Assembly: GCA_941918925.1 (NCBI GenBank)
Contig: OW799233.1
Span: forward strand, 125,512,833 to 125,576,832
DNA length: 64,000 nt
Reading direction: 5' to 3'
Origin: Phyto melanocephala
Taxonomy: Eukaryota; Arthropoda; Insecta; Diptera; Rhinophoridae
Below, one piece after another: positions 56,671-64,000 of this stretch. Made by a program: the position numbers and the translations under genes. Each line of letters opens with the position of its first letter. Position 1 is the stretch's first letter. Below the pieces are notes generated by a model that did not search any database, was not told the DNA's origin, and saw nothing but the letters and a program-made list of their open reading frames with translations.

Positions 56671-58525
56671 TTATACCCGCCACCAAAAAAATGGTGGGGG
56701 TATATTCATTTTGTCATTCCGTTTGTAACACATCGAAATATCCATTTTAGACCCCATAAAGTATATATATTCTGAATCAGGGTTTGATTTGATGACGATC
56801 TAGCTATGTCCGTCCGTCTGTCCGTCTGTTGAAAGCACGATAGAGGTCGCACCGAAAAAGCTAGGGGGCTCAAATTTTGCCAGAATCTTTCTTATAGACA
56901 AGGTTTGTTTGGTATTGAAAATGGGCGGAATATTAGAAAGAGAGTAATAGCTCGAAAAGCAAGAGTAGGTCGAAAAAACCGTGTCCTTCGAACATCGAAT
57001 AAAATGAAATTGTGTCCAAACGCCTTAACGTAGACTCATGAAACTTCGAATATATATTTCCTGGGTAAAGACAATATTTTTCCCCGAAAAATCTATGCAT
57101 TAAGAGAGGAGTTATCGATCAAAATGTACGAAAACTTATACCGCACAGTGTATTTTTCGGTATATTTAAAAACAAAAACGTCATAAAAGCAACAAAATTG
57201 GATGTACGACTCTGAAATTTTGCACACTTTGCTTTTTGGTGAGACGCTTTTTTGTGCCAGAAAATTAAGGTGCCACGCCCACTTTTACGCCCACCTCCCA
57301 TATAACGTTTTACCTAAAATTCATATAATTTCTCTATTAATAAAGATTTTGGAATAATAAAGGGCTATATTGAAACATCTAAGTTGTACTCATTCGCAAA
57401 AACAACTTTGATACGCCTACTATAACGCCCACTTTTCACGTTATATACCGTTAATGAAATTTAAAAGCTCATAAAACCGCCAAAATTAGAGGTATGATGA
57501 TCAAATTTGCTACGTATACCCTTTTAATTAATGTTATTGTTGTACCAAACAGTTTAGGTGACACGCCCACTTTAACGCCTACCTCCCATATAACGGTTTA
57601 TCTTAAATTCATATAATTTCTCTATTGACAAAGTTTTTGGGAAAATAAAGAACTATATTGAAATATCTAACTTTTATTTGTTAGCAGAAACTTTATTGAC
57701 ACGCCTACTTTAACGCCCACTTTCATTGAAAGACTACATTTACAAAAGCATTTTAGTAGCATATCGAAGTTATAAAGGGTGGTCAAATTTTAAGGAGCGA
57801 TGTTGAATTTAAATAAAACACAAATTATTTAGGATATTATCATTTCTTTTTATAATGATAATATTTGTATGGTTCAATTATGTATTTAACAAAATATCGG
57901 CCAAATGGCCCCCCCATCCTTGGCACCACTCCTCTATCTGATGGTCCAAATGACAATGTTGATGCTCAATTGTTGGGCATGATCATGAGTCGAGGTTGAC
58001 TGCTGTTTTACCACACTATCGCAAAAACCAGCAGTGGTTCCCATTCAACGAACTAAGAAGGCATTCACAGATTTTCTAACATTTTATACAGACCTGTTTT
58101 GCAGAAATTTAAATATTTTTTACAATTTTCCCGATTGTGGACGAATTTGAACGATTATGTTGATCAAAAGAATTACGAAGTGCACAAAATGCATTTTGAT
58201 TTGAACGCCAATTTTTATAAAAAACCTGAATAACTTTAAAGCGTTGCTCATTTGCGTATCTTTCCACGGATCAAATTGAGTAAGTTTGAGATTGAGAAAT
58301 GTCAAGTGAAATGCAGAAAACAAATTTAAAGACTAGGTGTAGTTCACCTTCAACATGGGCCCTTAAAATTTAACCACCCTCTACAAAGAAAGTGATACAT
58401 ATTTTATTATAAAGAGATTATTCTATAGCGATTAACAAAATAATAAATATTATGCTTTAAATGTACACAAAATTGGTGGTGGGTATAAAAGATTCGGCAC
58501 AGCCGAATATAGTGCTCTTACTTGT
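56671..58525 (+). mobile_element. Helentron/DINE-like element, copy C (1.86 kb)
   Basis: Same ends and plan as copy B, with high identity. It has two internal ~288-bp units (markers at 57,320 and 57,608) where B has three, and the same nested mariner (57,776-58,380). 3' GATTCGGCACAGCCGAATAT and CTTACTTGTTT. Confidence 0.88.
57776..58380 (-). mobile_element. Deleted mariner nested in Helentron copy C
   Basis: AGGGTGGTCAAATTTTAAGG at the left and TTAAAATTTAACCACCCT at the right, allelic in position to 19,377-19,995. The minus-strand frame at 58,120-58,323 covers part of the old transposase region in a mixed frame. Confidence 0.75.
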
Positions 58526-59203
58526 TTTTTTTGGGATAATTTATTATATACATACATGTAAAAATAAAACCTTTATTATTATTTTTCATAACTTTTTTGA
58601 GTTATACTGGTTTCACGTAAACATGATGCGATGTGATTTTAAAACAACAACAAAAAACTTTAATATTTGTTCCATTTTAAATTCACTGGAAGAAAAACGT
58701 GATTTTTAATTAATTTTATTTTTTTTTTTCATAAAACAAAAAAATAAACAGCAGCAGTTTCTACTCGAATGCCGGACCTAGGTCTATATACAATAACAAC
58801 TTAACTACGGAATTTCACAGAAAAAAATTAACACTTTATTTAATTTCGCGGAACAGAAACAGTTAAATGTAGTATTTTTTTCTGTATTAATTTAACTGTT
58901 AGTTTTGTATATCAGTTGTGTTTCCCTTTGTTATAATTGTATGATGGCACAAAAGGAAATGCCATTGAATATTTTGTTTTTTTTTTTGCTTTTGTTATCG
59001 TTAAAAGAAATTTAAATTAATTAATACAACGTTTCGTTTTTTGTTTTGAAGTCAAGGTAAAGGTTGTTTTTATTTTATTAAATATTTTTAACTGTTAGAT
59101 ATATTAGTTAAATTTAGAAGTTTTAATTAGAATGGGAAAATATTTATCTTTAATACGTTATTTGTTGTAGAACATCCAGTTATAAACCAATGATATAAAG
59201 AGG
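58526..59203. other. AT-rich non-coding stretch
   Basis: Nothing recognised. Confidence 0.4.
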
Positions 59204-59800
59204 GTTTTTTTAGGGGTGTAAATTTATTTTAAAATAAAATACAGAAAATTCAATAGTATGACCATTGTTAAATTTATTGTAACAATATTTATGGAATTTA
59301 ATATTTAAAAATAATTTCTGGCATATGGCCTCCGCAAGCCATTCTGGCGGTTCAATTTTGCATCACTTTTTCGAGCATACCCGAACTTATTTCGTTAATA
59401 GTGAGTCGAATGTTGCCTTCTAAATGATTAATCGTTGCTGGTTTATTAGCATAGAACAGAGATTTAACGTAGCCCCTCTAAAAGTCCAAAGATATCAAAT
59501 CACACAAACCCATTTATTGTCGTCTTGTTGGAACCCTTTCTTATCCTCTAAATGATTTGCAATAACATGAGATATAAAAAAACCAAAGACCGAGTTGCTG
59601 AGACAGGAGTCAAATCGTTAAAATTGAGTTTTCTGTTACACCCGCGTCTAAAGCCATTATGGCTTCTTCTACGCGCTCGAGGCAGTTTGGATTTGGATAA
59701 AAAGGGTAAATGTGGCAATGAATGGATCCATAATATTACCTGCATAGATTAGAAGATTATGCGCACCGTAATCTGTGAAAAGTTTGGCGAACAGAGATCG
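59204..59800 (-). pseudogene. Mariner (DD41D-type) relic, same deletion type as 3.2-3.7 kb
   Basis: On the minus strand: CLERVEEAIMALDAGVTENS and SQQLGL (N-terminal region), then directly a degraded second-Asp region, CDLISLDF (third Asp block), RGYVKSLFYANKPATINHLE, LTINEISSGMLEKVMQN and GGHMPEIIFKY-IP at the C-terminus. The first catalytic block is absent and the SQQL...second-block join resembles that at 3,290-3,400. Multiple stops. Overlapping 60-70 codon frames on both strands are shadows. Confidence 0.7.
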
Positions 59801-60965
59801 AATTTGGAAAATAAATTATTACAATTTCGAAACGTTATTCTCGTGTAAGTCTTTGCAAGGTTATTCACTAAAGTATAATGAAAAAATCCAACACACTATA
59901 TTAGTATGACAGCTGGTTTTACAATTATCCCTAACGAAAGTTCTATAGGTCTCAAAAACAAATAGAAAATTTAATATCTAAACACTTTTCAAAATTAGAA
60001 AACGTATTAGCAGCCATTAAAGCTTTAAATGTCGCAGTAACAATTTAATTATTCTTGTTTACAGTAACAAATTATTACCAATAACCATAACAATACGATT
60101 AAAAGTTGTGCATGTGATTTTGTACGAACGACGACAAACATATTTGAAATCGTTTTAAAACAAAAGTTCACTATCACTTCGAAATTTCGGCTTAACAGGT
60201 CTACATTGAATGGCTTTTTAACTTTCACAGTCTAAAGCAAGCTGCCCGCTCATTTATAACCTCGAAAACACACCAAGTGAAAATGACACAATGTTTGAAA
60301 TAAAATATGCATAATTGCCCTTAAAGTTAAGATAAAAAATTGAATATTTAAAATAAATTATAACACAAAGTATGAGTTTTAATTTGTGCGGGTATCGCAC
60401 ATTATACAACAGCTCTAAAACTAAAACACTTCCAAATTGCTAAAATTGCACTGCCACTCCTTGAAAAATTCAAAAAAAAAAATAATTTCAAATTCTAAAT
60501 AAAATCAATATTGCACACAATGGCCATGGAATTACAAACAAACAAAATACAAAAAACTAAAAAATAAATATTAAAAAACAGCATCAGATAACCCTCAAAA
60601 TAAATAAATACTCATTATTGCAGCATTAATAACAACAACAGGAGCAGCAGCAAAACAAACAAAAAACAATCACACAACATGTAACATTTTAAAAAATACA
60701 AAAAAAAAATGCAGGCACATAAGACGCAAACGCAACCCATTCATATGTATGTTTATGACATACAGGTTATTCACTTAAGAAGTGTTGTTTGTTTAATTTT
60801 GAAACATGATCATTAGAACAATGTCTATGAATATAGATTTTAATGAATAAGTCTATATAAATGTTGTAAAGAATTAAAAACCACTAATTAATAATTAACT
60901 ACACTTTATTGTTAATAATTATCATCACCTATCAAGGTGCAGTGAACCATTTAGATTCAATATTT
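59801..60965. other. Non-coding stretch with CAA/CAG-rich patch
   Basis: AACAACAACAGGAGCAGCAG at about 60,630 is the only notable composition. No gene or transposon recognised. Confidence 0.4.
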
Positions 60966-61803
60966 TTATGCCCTTCACCCGTGGTGCGCAAGGGTATATA
61001 TAGCTTTGTCATTCCGTTTGTAATTTCTACAATTTTCATTTCCGACCCCATAAAGTATATATTTTCGGAAAGCTTATGAATAGAGGAGTGGATTAAGCCC
61101 TGACCGTCTGTCCGTGTGTTGGTTGAAATCAACTTTTAGAAGCAACTATATATTCCTCAGATCTGCGTATCAATCTTTATGAAATATCTGGGTATGAATC
61201 GTTATTGAAATTCAGCACAATTGAATCATAACTTTCTTAGATATGGACAAATAAACGCGACTGCCTCTATTTTTTACCATATTTTTACCACAAAAATTAA
61301 AATTTTTCAGCCATAGAATAATTTATAGGTACCTTTGCTACGATTTATAGATATAATATGCCTTTAGAGATATTCGTGAAAATTTTTTGATAAAGCGGGC
61401 TCTAATCAGTAAAGTTATATGCAAACATTTTTTTGAAAAATATATATTCCAAAAATTTACAAATTAAAATTAATTTTTTTCAGCTTCTAGGCAACCGAGA
61501 GAATCAATATTGGCATCATCTGAAAGGAATTGACTAGCGCAAAATAAGCACTATAAAAAATTTAAAATTCATGTTGGCCGCCACACAAAATGGAAGACTA
61601 TAAATTTATATATGGGCCAAATCTGGTATTTTAAAATGTAACTCCTTCAACCCCCACAATATTGGTATCTAATGAAAAGGCTTGACAAGTAGAATATAGT
61701 AAATTATTAAAAAAATGTAAAATCCAAGATGGCGTCTAAAACAAAATGCTGAAAGAATTTTTTTTATCTCATCAATATCGGTGTCAAATGCCAATGCCTT
61801 TGT
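60966..61803 (+). mobile_element. Helentron/DINE-like element, copy H, 3' truncated
   Basis: 5' TTATGCCCTTCACCCGTGGT, GACCCCATAAAGTATATAT, a short CCGT block, then subfamily F/G interior up to CATCAATATCGGTGTCAAAT. The 3' stem and ACTTG end are missing. Confidence 0.8.
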
Positions 61804-62129
61804 CGTAGGTAGGATTTGAATGCAGTAAGACAGTACAACTTAAAATGAATAATAAATAAATAATGTTGATTCTAACAACTACAACTTAAAATAAATAATG
61901 CTGATTCTAACCTGAAGGTTTGCTATGGTTTGCAAATGTATTTATACTACATTTACACCTGAGCGAAATCTAGTAGATTTGATTTAAAATCTTTATTAAA
62001 ATCTATACCGTTTATACCACTGTTTTTTGACATTTTGCAAGATTTCGTTGTCAAAACAGTATTTTTATTTACAAGGTGGTCTGAGAGGTTTCTATGCTCT
62101 ACTTCTCAAAATTCAAACTCTATATAAAA
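61804..62129. other. Non-coding stretch
   Basis: AACTTAAAATAAATAATG-type short direct repeat near 61,835-61,905. Nothing else recognised. Confidence 0.4.
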
Positions 62130-62998
62130 ACAAGTAACAGTGCTATATTCGGCCGTGCCGAATCTTATATACCCTTTACAACGTGTAGTCATGCAATAAC
62201 AATTGTTTGTATCACCATTCATCTCATATGAAATACGTACATACATATAAAAAATATACATATATAAAAAACATCCCATTGTAAAATTATAAATTTACGT
62301 ATGTATGTTAAAAAAAAAAATAAAAAAAAAAATATAAAAAAAAAATTAAAAAAAAAATTTAAAAAAAAAATTAAAAAAAAAAATTAAAATAAAAAAATTT
62401 TAAAAAAATAATTAAAATATATAAAATTAATATAAAACAAAAAAAATAAAAAAAAAATTAAAAAAAAAAAAATAAAAATATAAATAATATAAAAAAATAT
62501 AAATAAAATAAAAAATAAAAAAAAATAAAAAAAAATTAAAAAAAAATTTTTTAAATATAAAAAAAAAATTTTTTTGCTCAGCTGGGATTCGATGCCACGT
62601 TTTCTCTAACCGTATACACGTTTGTATGTATGTATGTTGTTGTTGTAATGTTGTTTTTGTGAAAAAAAAAATCAAGGTGGTCGTGGGTTTTTGCTCATAT
62701 CTCAGTTGTTTATGTACCGATGTTTCTGATTTTCAATAGCGATCTACTCCCGAACATTTCTGATATTTTAATACTTCACCCGGGTCCAAGCGATGTCGGG
62801 GGGCTTCAAAAAGTTGATTTCAACATACACACGGACGGACGGACGGACAGACGGACAGACTGACAGAGCTTAATCGACTTCCCTATTCATAAGCTTTCAG
62901 AAAATATATACTTTATGGGGTCGGAAATGAAAATTGTAGAAATTTCACACGGAATGACAAACCTATATATACCCTTTTTCACTGTGTGAAGGGTATAA
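62130..62998 (-). mobile_element. Helentron/DINE-like element, copy I
   Basis: Minus orientation: 3' stem at the left (GCTATATTCGGCCGTGCCGA), A-rich core 62,310-62,575, GACGGACGGACAG microsatellite, 5' end at the right (TTATACCCTTCACACAGTG inverted). Same subfamily as E and J. Head to head with J. Confidence 0.87.
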
Positions 62999-63204
62999 AA
63001 AAATTATATATCTCGATTTAAGGTAAAACTTTAGTTTCTAATACTTCAAATGTTAAGTTTCGAACTTGTATATATTTTTACTATTGTATTACTGCTGCCA
63101 TGACCATGAACACATTCTTTTAGAACAGCCTTTAAGCTGTTACCAAGAAGTTTGTATTTAGGGAAAAACATAAAAAATAACTAATTTACATTTTTCATGA
63201 TTTT

Positions 63205-63940
63205 TTATACCCTTCACACAGTGAAAAAGGGTATATATAGGTTTGTCATTCCGTGTGAAATTTCTACAATTTTCATTTCCGACCCCATAAAGTATATATT
63301 TTCTGAAAGCTTATGAATAGAGGAGTCGATTAAGCCCTGACCGTCTGTCCGTCTGTCCGTCTGACCGTCTGTCCGTGTGTATGTTGAAATCAACTTTTTG
63401 AAGCCCCCCGATATAGGTTGGACCCGGGTAAGGTATTAAAATATCAGAAATATTCGGGAGTAGATTGGTATTGAAAATCAGAAACATCGGTACATAAACA
63501 ACTGAGATATGAGCAAAAACCCACGACCACCTCGATTTTCTTTTCATAAAAACAACATTACAACAACAACATACATACATACAAACGTGTATACTGGTTA
63601 GAGAAAACGTGGCATCGAATCCCAGCTGAGGCAAAAAAATTTTTTTTTAAATTTTTTTAAAATTTTTTTTTTTAATTTTTTTTTTATTTTTTTTTTATTT
63701 TTTTTTTTTTAATTTTTTTTTTATTTTTTTTTTTTGTTTTATATATATTATATATGTATATAATAATTTTTTTTTTTTTTAATTTTTTTTTTAAATTTTT
63801 TTTTTTAAATTTTTTTTTTATTTTTTATTTTTTTTTTGTTTTTTTTTAACATACATACGTGAATTTACTGTTATTGCATGACTACACGTTGTGAAGGGTA
63901 TATAAGATTCGGCACGGCCGAATATAGCGCTTTTACTTGT
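63205..63940 (+). mobile_element. Helentron/DINE-like element, copy J
   Basis: 5' TTATACCCTTCACACAGTG, GACCCCATAAAGTATATAT, (GTCTGTCC)n microsatellite, GACCCGGGTAAGGTATTAAA, T-rich core 63,628-63,850, 3' GATTCGGCACGGCCGAATAT and TTACTTGTTT. The copy is complete at both ends. Confidence 0.88.
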
Positions 63941-64000
63941 TTATTATTATTTTAAAGTGAGCGGTTTTAATTTGCTAAGAAAAATTAGCAAAAATTAATG

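Noticed and set aside
62427..62675. Phe/Tyr/Ile-rich frame resembling a membrane protein
   Set aside because: It is translation of the A/T-only core of a Helentron.

Overview
The window is AT-rich nuclear DNA of a higher (brachyceran) fly. Evidence: dense DINE-1/Helentron-type repeats carrying the characteristic 'gaccccataaagtatat' block and CCGT/CTGT microsatellite; many Tc1/mariner, pogo and hAT relics; Drosophila-like splice signals; and a glutamine-repeat protein exon typical of fly regulatory genes. The low GC, long introns and heavy transposon load fit a calyptrate fly such as a blowfly better than a compact Drosophila genome. That placement is inference, and no species is claimed.

Only one host coding exon is convincing. 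It lies on the minus strand at 9,223-9,882, is flanked by good acceptor and donor signals, and encodes the Q-rich N-terminus of a large protein. Its next exon lies beyond the left edge. Its 5' UTR exon(s) must lie upstream, at higher coordinates; a weak candidate is at 27.24-27.39 kb. Much of the window may therefore be first-intron DNA of this one gene.

Layout. 0-13.4 kb: a pogo-like end, an inverted pair of ~400-bp repeats (209-612 and 12,984-13,394), small MITEs, mariner relics, the Q-rich exon and a 1,517-bp Tc1-type element with IR/DR ends (10,248-11,764). 13.8-29.7 kb: Helentron copies, a 338-bp near-perfect palindrome with a hammerhead-core-like motif in each arm, a 601-bp TIR element, a boxed tandem repeat with a perfect hairpin (21.4-21.7 kb), and a composite hAT-like element that contains a second palindromic hammerhead-like unit. 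32.0-34.4 kb: a 2,286-bp pogo/Tigger-type element, spliced and pseudogenised, with a PCNA-binding-type C-terminus. 36.2-39.3 kb: a canonical Helitron tail with a PIF1-helicase remnant, caught in a 1,215-bp tandem duplication together with a TIR element. 39.8-50 kb: mariner relics interrupted by, or inserted in, Helentrons, a hAT transposase relic, a non-LTR relic and a hAT MITE. 50-55.8 kb: more MITEs, a hAT-like element carrying a 5'-truncated RNase H-encoding non-LTR element with a (CCTAA)n tail, and a deleted pogo element. 56.7-64 kb: further Helentrons, two of them head to head.

The mobile elements do not form a pathway. They record successive nested insertions, several dated relative to each other by target-site duplications (TSDs). 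Every transposase-like reading frame here is broken. No tRNA, rRNA or CRISPR was seen. All calls were made by reading the sequence; family names rest on recognisable protein motifs or terminal structures, not on searches.
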